A stretch of DNA of 64,000 nucleotides from Glandiceps talaboti (lineage: Eukaryota > Hemichordata > Enteropneusta > Spengelidae): positions 19,158,248 through 19,222,247 of the forward strand of contig NC_135568.1 in the NCBI RefSeq assembly GCF_964340395.1. Reading direction: 5' to 3'. Positions 1-11,430 of the stretch are shown one piece after another. Position numbers and translations under genes: made by a program. Below the pieces are notes generated by a model. It was not told the origin of the DNA and searched no databases. It saw nothing but the letters and a program-made list of their open reading frames with translations. The first letter of the stretch is position 1, and each line of letters starts with the position of its first letter.

Positions 1-1105
1 AGTGATAACCTATATAACTATGGACACACCCATAGCAACAACCTATATAACTATGGACACACCCATAGCAACAACCAATATAACTATGGACACACTCATA
101 GCAACAACCTATATAACTATGGACACACCCATAGCAACAACCTATATAACTATGGACACACTCATAGCGATAACCTATATAGCTATGGACACACTCATAG
201 TGATAACCTATATAACTATGGACACACCCATAGCAACAACCTATATAACTATGGACACACCCATACCAACAACCTATATAACTATGGACACACTCATAGC
301 AACAACCAATATAACTATGGACACACCCATAGCAACAACCAATATAACTATGGACACACTCATAGCAACAACCTATATAACTATGGACACACCCATAGCA
401 ACAACCAATATAACTATGGACACACTCATAGCAACAACCTATATAACTATGGACACACCCATAGCAACAACCTATATAATTATGGACACACTCATAGTGA
501 TAACCTATATAACTATATATGGACACACTCATAGCAACAACCAATATAACTATGGACACACCCATAGCAACAACCTATATAACTATGGACACACTCATAG
601 TGATAACCTATATAACTATGGACACACCCATAGCAACAACCAATATAACTATGGACACACTCATAGCAACAACCTATATAACTATGGACACACTCATAGT
701 GATAACCTATATAACTATGGACACACCCATAGCAACAACCTATAAACCTATGGACACACTCATAGTGATAACCTATATAACTATGGACACACTCATAGCA
801 ACAACCAATATAACTATGGACACACTCATAGCAACAACCTATATAACTATGGACACACTCATACCAACAACCTATATAACTATGGACACACTCATAGCAA
901 CAACCAATATAACTATGGACACACTCATAGCAACAACCAATATAACTATGGACACACTCATAGCAACAACCAATATAACTATGGACACACTCATAGCAAC
1001 AACCTATATAACTATGGACACACTCATAGCAACACCCTATATAACTATGGACACACTCATAGCAACACCCTATATAACTATATGGACACACTCATAGCAA
1101 CACTT
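1..1105. repeat. 33-bp minisatellite, block 1
   Basis: About 33 head-to-tail copies of a 33-bp unit containing CTATGGACACACCCATAG. Variants alternate between CCC/CTC in the middle, CCTATATAAC/CCAATATAAC, and AGCAACAAC/AGTGATAAC. Because 33 is a multiple of three, the unit stays open in several frames on both strands, giving fake proteins of up to 247 residues. Not a gene. The array runs off the left edge of the window. Confidence 0.97.
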
Positions 1106-1354
1106 TATAGGACATACACAATTTGTTATGGTTAATGTATGTACTGAATTGTATTGAAATTGAAGCATGCAGTCGTAAGATATAGCCTAATTACCAAGAA
1201 TGATTAATTATGCAAATTATTCATTAACACTGAAAGGTAGACCAACAAGCTTTACAGGACATATGTGATTGTTATGGTTAACGTGTGTACTGAATTATAT
1301 TGGAATTGAAGTATGTATTCTTAAGATATAGCCTAATTACCGAAAATCATTAAT
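1104..1354. repeat. Duplicated 147-bp spacer between minisatellite blocks
   Basis: A 147-bp segment starting TTTATAGGACATA is followed by a diverged second copy starting TTTACAGGACATA at 1251. The second copy runs directly into minisatellite block 2. The spacer and array therefore probably once formed a larger repeating unit. Confidence 0.85.
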
Positions 1355-1626
1355 TATATAACTATGGACACACTCATAGCAACAACCTATATAACTATGG
1401 ACACACTCATAGCAACAACCAATATAACTATGGACACACTCATAGCAACAACCAATATAACTATGGACACACTCATAGTGATAACCTATATAACTATGGA
1501 CACACTCATACCAACAACCTATATAACTATGGACACACTCATAGCAACAACCCTATATAACTATGGACACACTCATAGCAACAACCAATATAACTATGGA
1601 CACACTCATAGCAACAACCAATATAA
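1353..1626. repeat. 33-bp minisatellite, block 2
   Basis: About eight further copies of the same 33-bp unit as block 1. They end abruptly about 20 bp before the left end of the palindrome-ended transposon. Confidence 0.95.
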
Positions 1627-1644
1627 CATGTAACAAAGAATTCA

Positions 1645-3555
1645 AAATCGGAACAGTTGCGGGGCAAAGTGCTAGATCTAGCACTTCGCCATTTTTTGAC
1701 AAAGTGCTAGATCTAGCACTTTAGCGAAAAGTGGCGAAGTGCTAGATCTAGCACTTCAACAAAGAGTGGCAAAGTGCTAGGTCGTCGGTAAATATGTCAT
1801 GTTATACCGGTAATGGACATGTTATTACTCTCAGTGTAAAATGTTACTTCCCGTGTTAACGACCTTAGAGTTTGATTTTCCGTATGTTTTGCCAATGCAC
1901 AAACAAGTTTCTACTTCGTAATTTTCAGTAACGTTCAGTTTTGTATTTTTTCGATGTTCTATGCGGCGAAAACTACAGCACGTGGTCGTTTCCCTTCCAC
2001 GTTTCGTAATCCTTACAACGGCTTGACACCACTACCAACAACCGCAGACCGCCATTTTGACAGCTGTCACGTCAAATAACGCACTCCCATATACAGTCGA
2101 AACTACGAACATTTTGTTCGGCGTGCGTCACAGACTTCAACTATAGCACGCAGTCATTTCGTCGGAACCACGTTTCGTACTCCGTAGTTGACAACGGCGT
2201 GACACCACACAGTCGAAACTTCGAAGATTTCAGGAAGTAGAAACATTTAGTTCGGCGTGTGTCACAGACTTCATACTGCAGATTTAATGGCAGTGACATT
2301 TGTAACATTGCATGACAAAGATATAATATAAAGGAAAACTGAATTTCTTGGTGTGTGTGTGTGTGTGTGGGGGGGGGTTAGTGTGTCTAGATGCGAGAGC
2401 GAAGATTTTTCTTGATCGTTGAACACGAAAATAAAGTCTGGGTGTAAGTTTATATCATGTTCACTATATTTCTATTGAATAGATTCACTTCTTTCAGTAT
2501 TATCAGATCGTTTATAGATGACAAAAAATATTGCTATCGAAAACGTAAGTGCGAAAACATATTCGTGTGAACAATTTTAATTTCAGCCCTTCATTGCTGT
2601 AAATATTTTGATAGAAATCTATAAATAACCCGTCACTACTGTTTTGTAAATTCCATGTACTTGGTACTGCCAACTTCTTTATTGAAAACAACGACAATAA
2701 ATAATCCATGACTTCGCCAGATCTCAAGTAAACCATCACATTACTGTTTACTGATTTTTTTTGCATTCCTAGACAATCACCAACTTCAATATCGTCCCTT
2801 ATGTAATTCCTGGTCGCTCAGAAATTATACTCCAATGTGGGATAAAGATTTCAGTGATTTTCAAATTTATTTCAAGACGTTATGATTGATATATCTTTCC
2901 CGCTCTAAAATAGACATGGTATAAGAAATACTGAGTGGCTAGTCCTTGTTTACAGAGTAGATTGCAGATTCTGAAGTACAGTCCCGCCCACAGGCACTCC
3001 CGAGATATGTATGATATCAGAATGTTTCTATCAGAATACAATACAATGTCGATAATATCGATGATATTGACGTGTTTTAGCCAATTGTATATGAAAGGGG
3101 TAAAATAATAACACTTGTTTCTGTGATCGCGCAAGTCCATCCAAGGTATTGACAAGGCATGTTTGTAACAGAACACACAACCCCCGGGACACAACCGTAC
3201 GTACGGCAACGTGAAGTTTCAACCGGCCGTTTTACTCGGCAAACATTTAACAAACTTCAGATAAATCGTGTCGTTGTTACAATCGGCCAAAGATAAGTTT
3301 TGGAGTCGATCGTGCGCCACACGACCATGTACACGGACTACTGACATGGCGCGCGCATGTATGTGACATTTATCGACCACGTTATATCAAGCCGTTGGAG
3401 GCGCTTCGTTGTTTACAGTCCCGCACTTCGTTGTTTTCTGGCGAAGTGCTAGATCTAGCACTTCGGCGAAAACTGACGAAGTGCTAGATCTAGCACTTTG
3501 TCAAAAAGTGGCGAAGTGCTAGATCTAGCACTTTGCCCCGCAACTGTTCAATTTT
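1645..3555. mobile_element. Non-autonomous TIR transposon with palindrome-ladder ends
   Basis: The two ends are inverted copies of each other over about 130 bp: GAACAGTTGCGGGGCAAAG at the left, CTTTGCCCCGCAACTGTTC at the right. Each terminal repeat holds three full copies of the perfect palindrome AAGTGCTAGATCTAGCACTT, at 1667, 1702 and 1737 on the left and 3444, 3479 and 3514 on the right. Spacing is exactly 35 bp, and one partial copy lies inward on each side. The interior has no recognisable transposase. It holds GT and poly-G runs near 2350-2380 and an imperfect internal duplication near 2090-2280. The superfamily cannot be named because the target duplication is unclear. Confidence 0.85.
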
Positions 3556-4846
3556 GGACCATTTAGCTACCTCCCCAGTCCCATGACGATAAAGACGTAA
3601 TTACATGTAAGTGTTGACAACATTCAATGCATGGTCAGTGAATAGCTCTGCCAGTATCATATACCCAACGTGATTGGGTGAAATTACTCACTTTTTTGTA
3701 AGCTGCGATCCTATTGGTCATATATGACGTAGTGACCTAATTACATTAATTATTTCACAACATGGCGACTTGTAAAAAGACTAGCGTAGCGATCACACTT
3801 GGAGGTTGGAATGCGCCGTATACAGTCATCTTATGAAGGGAAATATACATTTTTAGCAATGCTACATTCCTAGAAAGAATACTGATGTTTCTGTGATGTA
3901 AATAGCAGATTGAATTACGACATACCGTCATAGGAAGAATTGAAGCTTCGTATGTTGATGTGAGTCCACCCACGTGGAATATGTTTACAGTTACACATCG
4001 TTGTATGTACATGTACTACAAAGTATATACCAATGCATGCCAAGTCAGTCATTTTCTAAATCCTCCAAAATAATATAGATTAAAAAATGAAATTCTTCAG
4101 TTGTCCCCCCCCCCCTATTTTGAACTAAATCCCAAAAAAATTTATGCAAAAAGGGGGGGGGATCAATCATTATAAGGTGTATTATCATTCGTATGTAGCC
4201 TGCACAACTTCAAATTTATTGTGAGGGAAACCCCCAGCTGTTGTCCCATGAGAGTTACATGAATTTTGATTAAAAGTATACCTTGTCAATCATTTATTAG
4301 CTTAGGTATCATACTGCCTTATCATTGGTATGAATATTATACAAACGCTAACTTGTTGCCAAGTAGACCTCTGTAGTAGACCGACTACTTTTGCGACAGT
4401 CCCAAGAGAATTACGTGAATAAATTACGTGCTTGTCAATCATTCAACTCTCATTACAATGCAGTCTCATTATTGCCCCAACACACATTAGCACTGGCGGT
4501 GTCTCAAAGGGGGCAAACATCTTTGGCGGTACGTCAAAATAACGATGAATAAACAATGCAAGGTCAGATTGTGAATGAATTTTTAGGCGCATGAATGCGG
4601 AAGAACGGGAAGAACAAAAATTTCATTCGTCACATACCAGGAGGGGGGGGGGGGGGGGGGCGGTTTCCCGTAACTTTGCCAAAAGTCGACATTGTAAAAA
4701 AGAAAGGCCTGGGCGCTTGCCCGTGTGAGGGCGCAAACCCGAGGAATTACTTATAATATATATATACACACACACAAAATACACAAGTTATGGTACGGAG
4801 CCGTTACTCAGAGTTTCACGCTTGAATGCGATCTTCGGACAAAGAT
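3556..4846. other. No gene seen
   Basis: AT-rich sequence with poly-C (about 4105), poly-G (about 4154 and 4641-4660) and a weak duplication of a segment containing GTCCCA(A/T)GAGA near 4240 and 4400. No exon-like open frame is supported. Confidence 0.6.
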
Positions 4847-4982
4847 CAATTACTACCAAACCAGAGTGACTGTAGAGTTTCAATTACTACCAAACCAGAG
4901 TGACTAGTTTCAATTACTACCAAACCAGAGTGACTATAGCATTTCAATTACTACCAAACCAGAGTGACTATAGTTTCAATTA
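4847..4982. repeat. Short tandem repeat, about 32 bp, four copies
   Basis: Four copies of a unit starting CAATTACTACCAAACCAGAG at 4847, 4881, 4911 and 4944, with variable-length spacers. No coding sense. Confidence 0.9.
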
Positions 4983-5254
4983 GTCACCACAATATTTTTT
5001 ACATCTCACTCAGTATTTTTTGTCATGAATAACACAAACAAAATGCAGACACTGATAGCATGCACGTACATAAAATGTTACAAATTATTCTGTGTGAACA
5101 CAATTAAACAGTTTTGAATTTGAGTCTTTCTTGTTTCATCCAACAGTGATGTTGATTTGTGCTCACACGGAGGTAATTATCATGCCACTCAATTGAAACT
5201 CTATGGACACTCTAGTGTGGTAGTAACACCTTATGTATGCTTAGATGTTATTCT

Positions 5255-5394
5255 CCAATATTTTTCTTATGTTCAGCCAAGGAAAATGAGTGACCTAATT
5301 AGGGGCCTTTGTCACTACAAGTTGTTGTTGTTAGACTCCTAGTGACAACCCTTAGGTCATGAGTATTTTTCAGTTGAATAAAAAAAAATATTGG
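5255..5394. mobile_element. Hairpin MITE-like element, copy 1
   Basis: The segment begins CCAATATTTTTCTT and ends with the matching inverted sequence AAAAATATTGG. An inner pair GTTCAGCC / CAGTTGAA strengthens the hairpin. A related copy lies at 44500-44634, and similarity between the two loci continues for about 200 bp downstream (shared TTGACATA-type and AGAATGACCA words). This identifies a dispersed element. Confidence 0.75.
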
Positions 5395-5698
5395 CAAATA
5401 ATATAATTACACCAACACCAGTAATATCAAAGAAAAATCAGGGAAAGTAATGGCAATTTTGAACATTTTGACTCATATTTCACACACAGTATGTAGACAC
5501 TTGATGTTTTGACATAAACGTGCACTGTCATGACATAGAATGACCAGAGTATATATTCCATATTTTTTGTTCAACTTGGATCATGCATGGAATAAATCAT
5601 GTCATTGAATCATTATGTATCAAATCTGAATGCCAGAACACATACACTGTAGGTATGTATGGTTATTAATACCTTTTATACATTTATTTACTCATCAG

Positions 5699-5878
5699 CT
5701 GGTCATCATGTACCCAAGGAAGTGATGCTAATAGTGGCACCATTTACTTTACATCGCGATCCCACCTACTGCTCAGATCCAGAAGTCTTTGATCCTGACA
5801 GATTCTTGTCCAAGAATTCTTCAGGCCGCCATCCATATTCGTATGTACCTTTCTCAGCTGGATTGAGAAATTGTATTG
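5699..5878 (+). CDS. CYP4-type cytochrome P450, haem-binding exon
   Basis: A 180-nt internal exon of a microsomal cytochrome P450. It starts after an AG acceptor at 5697-5698 and ends at a GTATAAGT donor at 5879. The peptide begins with the glycine-rich strand before the meander and contains [19 protein letters not shown], the conserved PERF-like segment. It ends in [11 protein letters not shown], which fits the haem signature FxxGxRxCxG with the cysteine that binds haem iron. Wording and spacing fit the CYP4 clan of fatty-acid and xenobiotic hydroxylases. Phase is 1 into the next exon, where the split glycine codon is completed correctly. No upstream I-helix or ExxR exon was recognised within 5.6 kb. 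This may be an isolated duplicate, or part of a gene with distant exons. Confidence 0.88.
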
Positions 5879-5988
5879 GTATAAGTATCAAATGCTGTAA
5901 TACTAATTAAGTTTTGTATCAGTGATATTATATTGTTTGTATGCATTGCCAGGGACTAGTTGATTCCTTTCTATTCTTTCAAAGTGCC

Positions 5989-5991
<3 letters not shown>

Positions 5992-6072
<81 letters not shown>
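5992..6072. repeat. (TCTG)n(TC)n microsatellite
   Basis: A run of TCTG units followed by about 50 bp of TC dinucleotides, inside the P450 intron. Confidence 0.97.
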
Positions 6073-6074
<2 letters not shown>

Positions 6075-6188
6075 GTAATTGAAATTCTAACACATGATGA
6101 GTCAAGATTTGATTGCGTAAAGCTGATATCACCTTGACCAAACAGAATCAAGAATTACTGGGAAATAATCTATGAGTTGATATTGCAG

Positions 6189-6277
6189 GTCAAAAGTTTG
6201 CCATGTATGAAGAGAAAGTCGTATTGTCATCAATGTTGAGAAACTTCAATATATCAGAGTCTATTATTAGATTTTAG
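6189..6277 (+). CDS. CYP4-type cytochrome P450, following exon, early stop
   Basis: The exon follows the TTGCAG acceptor at 6183-6188 and completes the glycine codon left by the previous exon. It continues QKFAMYEEKVVLSSMLRNF, the L-helix that directly follows the haem cysteine in CYP4 enzymes. After eight or nine further residues it meets TAG at 6275. Known CYP4 proteins continue about 25-30 residues to an LRP-type beta strand, so the C-terminus is missing. Either this is a truncated pseudogene, or an unrecognised donor (a weak GT near 6259) leads to a distant last exon. The intron between the two exons carries a TCTG/TC microsatellite. Confidence 0.82.
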
Positions 6278-6725
6278 ACTGAATCTTAGATTTCAGATCA
6301 TACTATTCGATAAACACTGCTGTCAAGGGGGGGGGGGGGTGCACGGGGAATCGGAGACGACTAACATTATATTTCAAAATTATATGTTAGATTGTAAGTT
6401 ATATTTTATACGATATTATCGCATAGTAATACTGTAGGCCACAGTTCGGGCTTCTGGGCGATCAGTGATTTATCATATAAAAGATGCTAATACTATTATT
6501 TTCTGTGAGCCTCCTCCAAGATTTCAGACAATATTGTTTGATAAAAAAAACCTATTGCGGTGGTCTGGTTGATGAGCAATGCCCAATAATACAGTATAAT
6601 ATTAGTTGTTAGACTTTAACTTATATTTTAGACAGTGTTATCCGATAAAAAATGTTCGTTATGGTCCGAGTAAAAAGCAAGGTCTAATATTAGAGAAATT
6701 AGACTCTCACTTAAATCATGCAGAC
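6278..6725. repeat. Degenerate local repeat, AT-rich
   Basis: Three or four degenerate copies of a motif like TTAGATTTCAGA..ATATTGTTTGATAAA, near 6280, 6365, 6520 and 6610, with a poly-G run near 6329-6340. No gene seen. Confidence 0.5.
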
Positions 6726-6789
6726 TCATACATACATACATACATACATACATACATACATACATACATACATACATACATACATACAT

Positions 6790-6866
<77 letters not shown>

Positions 6867-6897
6867 CACAGACAGACAGACAGACAGACAGACAGCC

Positions 6898-6942
<45 letters not shown>

Positions 6943-6962
6943 TACATACATACATACATACA

Positions 6963-6994
<32 letters not shown>

Positions 6995-7043
6995 CATACA
7001 TTATACATACATACATACATACATACATACATACATACATACA
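6726..7043. repeat. Compound (CATA)n / (CAGA)n microsatellite
   Basis: About 320 bp of CATA tetranucleotides, a short CA run, CAGA tetranucleotides, then CATA again. It reads open in all frames on both strands (YIHT, DRQT, VCMY and SVCL repeats), which explains several fake frames. Confidence 0.98.
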
Positions 7044-8224
7044 AACAAATAATCAAACACAAATACACAATCATTTCTAAAGTGAACCATTCTTGTTTGG
7101 GACTACATAACAGGGCTATATTGCACTTTTCCTATCATGTCACTGTGGAACTGTCATGGCTCTCCCAGTCAGTCCACAGGCTATCCCATACATAGCACCT
7201 ACAGGCTCTGTGTGAGTAAACGTCTCCGACTGTTCAAGGTGTTACTCCAGGCCGAGTCACCAAAATTCGCACTGGTCTTGTGAGTGACACACAACTGAGT
7301 GATACAGCCTACCCATTGACACCCAACCTGGGTTTGAGTTTGTCAGAGAAATATATGTATCTCCTGTTCCCAATGGGCTTTGAACCCAAGACGTGAATCT
7401 AAGTGTTGCGTTTCATCGTCGGATCAAATTTGTTGCATGTGTAACAAGTGCATTTAAGCTTATCTTTCAATTTTTCATTCATTTATATACACACTGCCTT
7501 CATTAATTATTTTGTATGGGCATGGTATTTCTGTTATTGTACATGTTGATTTTGTGTCAGGTGACACGTTTTTTGGCACCCTACTATTTTTGTCACCCAA
7601 AGTTATACATTTAGCACAGCCTTTTCACCACAAGATGATGTTTGCTGATACACACACAGACACACACACACACACACACACATTATTGAACCTGAGATGT
7701 TCAGTTGTGATAATAACAATAACTTTATTTACAACAAAAAATAACAAATAATAATTTGAATAATAACAAAAATAATAATAATATTAATATAATAATACAA
7801 TTTAATAGTATAAGTACAAAGTATTCCAGGTGAAGAAAGTTTAATCTAAGGTATTATCAAAAGCTGTCACTGACCTTACAAGTTACAAAATTTGACCACA
7901 TTTTCATGAAATAGTATCACAGTAGGAATGAGTTGACTGATTCATCTCATAGCGTCAGAAACTTGGTAAACTATGAGACCTTTGAACAAGTGACCTAACA
8001 GCCTGAATAGAACCACTTTTTTTTTTTTTTTCATGACTGTGTAAAAGTGGTTCTGCTGTTCAGCTCTTCCACTGTACAGTTTCATTTTAGCAGTGTAATA
8101 AAATAGTTAGTGGTATCACACTATAGAACACATTTCACACAGAAAGTTGATAAAATATTGTACATTTATATTACAGTCACCATATTAAAAAAATTCTATT
8201 TTAACCCTAATTTTGCATATCTAA
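7044..8224. other. No gene seen; possible SINE-like segment
   Basis: Near 7376-7386 the minus strand carries GGTTCAAAGCC, a fit to a Pol III B box, but no clear A box accompanies it. A (CA)n run lies near 7660-7680, an AATAAT-rich stretch at 7700-7810, and a poly-T run near 8018-8031. No exon is supported. Confidence 0.4.
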
Positions 8225-8636
8225 AATAGTGCCAATGTGTTGTAGCACAACTGTAGTTTTTACATTTTTTACATTTTTTGAATGTTTATACACTTGTCTG
8301 TTAAGTCTGTTTAGTCCTTTTGGAATTAAAGGTTTTTGACCAAAAGTACACATTTTCTGTACCTAATTTGCATATCACAGCCACTGGTAATATTATCATG
8401 TAATGAAAAATTCGTAATCTGAACACCAGCGAGAATGTTCCAATCAAATTTCAACCCAACCTGCACAGTACTTTTTGAGTCTACATTTTCTGACCAAAAA
8501 TCACCTTTTTGACCCATTAAATCACTAATCGATGGTAAGATCATATTTATTTCAAAAATTTTCCAACTAGACACCCAACGTAATATATCCATCAAATATC
8601 ATGGCAATTGGATCAGTGGTGTTTGACTTTAAGTTG

Positions 8637-8697
<61 letters not shown>

Positions 8698-8750
8698 TTT
8701 GCCATGTTTATAGCATTACTTAACATAAGAAGTTTAGTTATGCTAAACAA
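8225..8750. mobile_element. TAGCACAACTG-ended MITE family (A), copy 1
   Basis: The left end at 8225 reads AAAATAGTGCCAATG followed by TAGCACAACTG. The right end near 8740 is a degraded inverted version. Between them is the family core: 'gaccaaaa...catttt', 'aatttgcatat', 'tttgactttaagttgtt', then (CA)n at 8640-8692. The same core recurs near 24.2-24.7, 36.6-37.1, 40.7-41.0, 50.2, 53.5 and 58.7 kb. The interior has no coding potential. Confidence 0.7.
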
Positions 8751-9530
8751 TTACTTATTTGTTGGGTGTGTGTCATAGTCTTCTACACAATATACTAATA
8801 ACCAATGTTGACAATCGGTTGATCCTAACGCAAATTTGAAAATGACAAAATTTATAGTTGATGCATGACGGAAATATTTCAGCATGGGGTACACATTAGT
8901 CCGTGTTTTTGACAGAATAATGTAATTTGGCTACAAACTAACTTCACAATCACAACTCCAAACTACGGTGTTAGTCTGAGTACCATACTTCTAGTATGGA
9001 TTGACTCACTCTACTTTACATGCATGCAGTAGATGTATACTTCCATGCAATTTCTCATGTTCAAAATAAGATTGTTCAATGATTTTTTATCCATATGTTT
9101 TGAAATTATGAAAGGCCAAAGCTGTTTGATGATGTATTTAAATTTGTCACATTTATGAAATCTGTGCATAATTGCCAAAATAAGTTGGCCCAGACTGTTG
9201 CTCGCTAACATCAACTCACATCACTGCATAAGTACTCCTGAACAGCTCTTTGGGTACAGGGAGGTGATCTGAAGTATAAACATCATGTGTACTACATGGT
9301 CAAGTTTCTCTGTCTGGTGGCACACTGACTACTGCGTAGTAGTATTCATATAGAGAACACTGATGTGGATGTCCAATTGATTTTGAATGGGGGAGGGGGA
9401 GGGGGGGGGGCTAGAAGAAAAAAATATATATAATGTGTATTTGCACGTATGTAATTATAAATTTAAGAGTCTCAGAGTAAAACGGAGTAGACGTTAAAGT
9501 GCCTAAAATCAAATTAAGATGTATAACGCA
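8751..9530. other. No gene seen
   Basis: Unremarkable AT-rich sequence with a G-rich run near 9389-9411. Confidence 0.5.
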
Positions 9531-9740
9531 AGTCAAGGCATTTTATAGTCCATGACGGACAAAGACTTCCCTGTGAGGGAAAGTGAGAATTAGATGTGAA
9601 TTGTAGAATACTATGTACCATGTGAGTCAAGGCATTTTATAGTCAATGAGGGACAAAGACTTCCCTGTGAGGGAAAGTGAGAATTGGATGTGAATTGTAG
9701 AATAATATGTACCATGTGAGTCAAGGCATTTTACAGTCAA

Positions 9741-10783
9741 CAAGTCATTGAGAATGACATAGTCCTCGCTATAATTGGGTTTTAAGGAATTATCACTACT
9801 CTGATCACGCAACAACATTTGTGAACCTAAAACAAACAGACTTAGATATGTTGTGTGTGCTTGTTGGACATGGAATATGCCTCCAACAATAAAGGATTGG
9901 TTGGGTATGGGGGATCATATCACGATGAAAATGGAGTCTGAGTTATGGCTTTGGACATGGAAAATTCACAAACAAAATGGCTGCCAGAAAGCCATATGGG
10001 ATCGTATTACGACGAAAATGGATATGCACATGTATGTCATAGAACACTGTCCTAATACCAACTTTAAATGAGATCTGTTCAAGCATGTCTGAGCTATGCC
10101 TTTGGACATGAAAATTCGCAAACAAAATGGCTGCCAGGCAGCCATATTGGATCGTATCACAACGAAAATGGATATGCACATGTATGTCATAGAACACTGT
10201 CCTAATACCAACTTTGAATGAGATCTGTTTAAGCATGTCTGAGTTATGGCTTTGGACATGGAAAATTCACAAACAAAATGGCTGGCAGGCAGCCATATTG
10301 GATCGTATCACGACGAAAATGGATATACACATGTATGTCATAGAACACTGTCCTAATACCAACTTTGAATGAGATCTGTTCAAGCATGTCTGAGTTATGA
10401 CTTTGGACATGGAAAATTCGCAAACAAAATGGCTACCAGGCAACCATATTGGATCGTATCACAATGAAAATGGATATGCACATGTATGTCATAGAACACT
10501 GTCCTAATACCAACTTTAAATGAGATCTGTTCAAGCATGTCTGAGTTATGGCTTTAGACAGGAAAAATTCGCAAACAAAATGGTTGCTAGGCGGCCATAT
10601 TGGATCGTATCATAAAACAAATTGACGTGCATATGTATGCCATAGTATGTTGCTCCTGTACCAAGTTTGAAAAAAATCGGTCCAGGCATCTCCAAGAAAC
10701 AGCTGCGGACGGACGGACGGACGGACGGACAGACGGAACCCAATCCATAAGTCCCCGTTCCGGACTTCGTCCGCGGGGACTAA
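9741..10783. mobile_element. Transposon of family B, about 1.04 kb, inserted in a 94-bp repeat
   Basis: The left end is CAAGTCATTGAGAATGACAT followed by AGTCC. The right end is a hairpin, AGTCCCCG...CGGGGACT, near 10749-10781. The left end recurs at 23277 and 63434, which shows a family. The broken host repeat gives the exact insertion site; any target duplication is at most AA. The interior holds five copies of a 151-bp repeat and a short GGAC microsatellite near 10708-10732. No transposase was seen. Confidence 0.8.
9939..10690. repeat. 151-bp tandem repeat inside family B element
   Basis: Units anchored on AGTTATGGCTTTGGACATGG start at 9941, 10092, 10242, 10393 and 10544, a period of 150-151 bp. 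Each includes CAAAATGGCTGCCAGGCAGC and a GGATATGCACATGTATGTCA box. The last copy is the most diverged. Frames of about 97 residues here are repeat artefacts. Confidence 0.93.
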
Positions 10784-10957
10784 TGAGGGACAAAGACTTC
10801 CCTGTGAGGGAAAGTGAGAATTAGATGTGAATTGTAGAATACTATGTACCATGTGAGTCAAGGCATTTTATAGTCAATGAGGGACAAAGACTTCCCTGTG
10901 AGGGAAAGTGAGAAGCAGTTTGGAACTGTAGAATATGTACTAAGAGTGTACTTTATA

Positions 10958-11430
10958 TGTTGCAGGTGCAGCTGCAGTTGGACGGACTACAAAAGAAATT
11001 AGAGGAATTAGAAAAAGACGGCAAACGCTACATCTGTGGACAATGCTCTACAAAAGGTGATGGAGCTAGCACAAACACCAACATGGAACACAAGGCCACA
11101 CAAATATACTGAATGGATTAAGCAGTGCTGGCCATATTTGAGACAAATGATTTTGGGCAAGAAGCAGGGCACCTTATCATTCTGTTGTTGGGAAATAAAG
11201 AAGAGGAAGAAATTGCATCAAAAGTGTCTAAGTTCCTTCAACATGGGAAGTGGCCTACCCATTATACTAATCATACTCCATATTGTCCGGCCAAAAACTA
11301 CAGAGAAGACGTGGATGTAAAACCCAGATATTTGAAATGTTATGTTTGTGGTATTGTTAGGAACTTCGCCAGATATTGTAAAGAAAAAATTCCCTGTGAG
11401 ATGGAGTCATTAAAATTAAACCTTGAATAA
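10958..11430 (+). pseudogene. Retroelement gag-like relic with degenerate zinc knuckle
   Basis: The plus strand from about 10969 can be read as a lysine/glutamate-rich helix, then shifts frame. From 11125 a 101-codon frame ends with CYVCGIVRNFARYC. This is the spacing of a CCHC knuckle (C-x2-C-x4-x-x4-C) with Asn in place of His. It lies 660 bp upstream of the DIRS/Ngaro-like RT on the same strand and is probably the Gag-like part of the same decayed element. No intact protein. Confidence 0.55.

Larger units (their letters stand above)
9531..10920. repeat. 94-bp tandem repeat interrupted by a transposon
   Basis: Units starting AGTCAAGGCATTTTA lie at 9531, 9625, 9719 and 10856. Each holds GACAAAGACTTCCCTGTGAG. 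The third unit is split: its first 22 bp end at 9740 and the remaining 72 bp resume at 10784. 22 + 72 = 94, so the interruption at 9741-10783 is an exact insertion. Confidence 0.92.

Noticed and set aside
2-1097. Long open frames (up to 247 residues) with 11-residue repeats
   Set aside because: They come from a 33-bp tandem repeat that is open in several frames on both strands; no start context, splice site or domain supports a protein.
6606-7080. Overlapping frames rich in YIHT, DRQT or VCMY
   Set aside because: Pure CATA/CAGA microsatellite translation.
9943-10259. Two 97-residue minus-strand frames
   Set aside because: Both lie in the 151-bp tandem repeat of the family B element and repeat with it.
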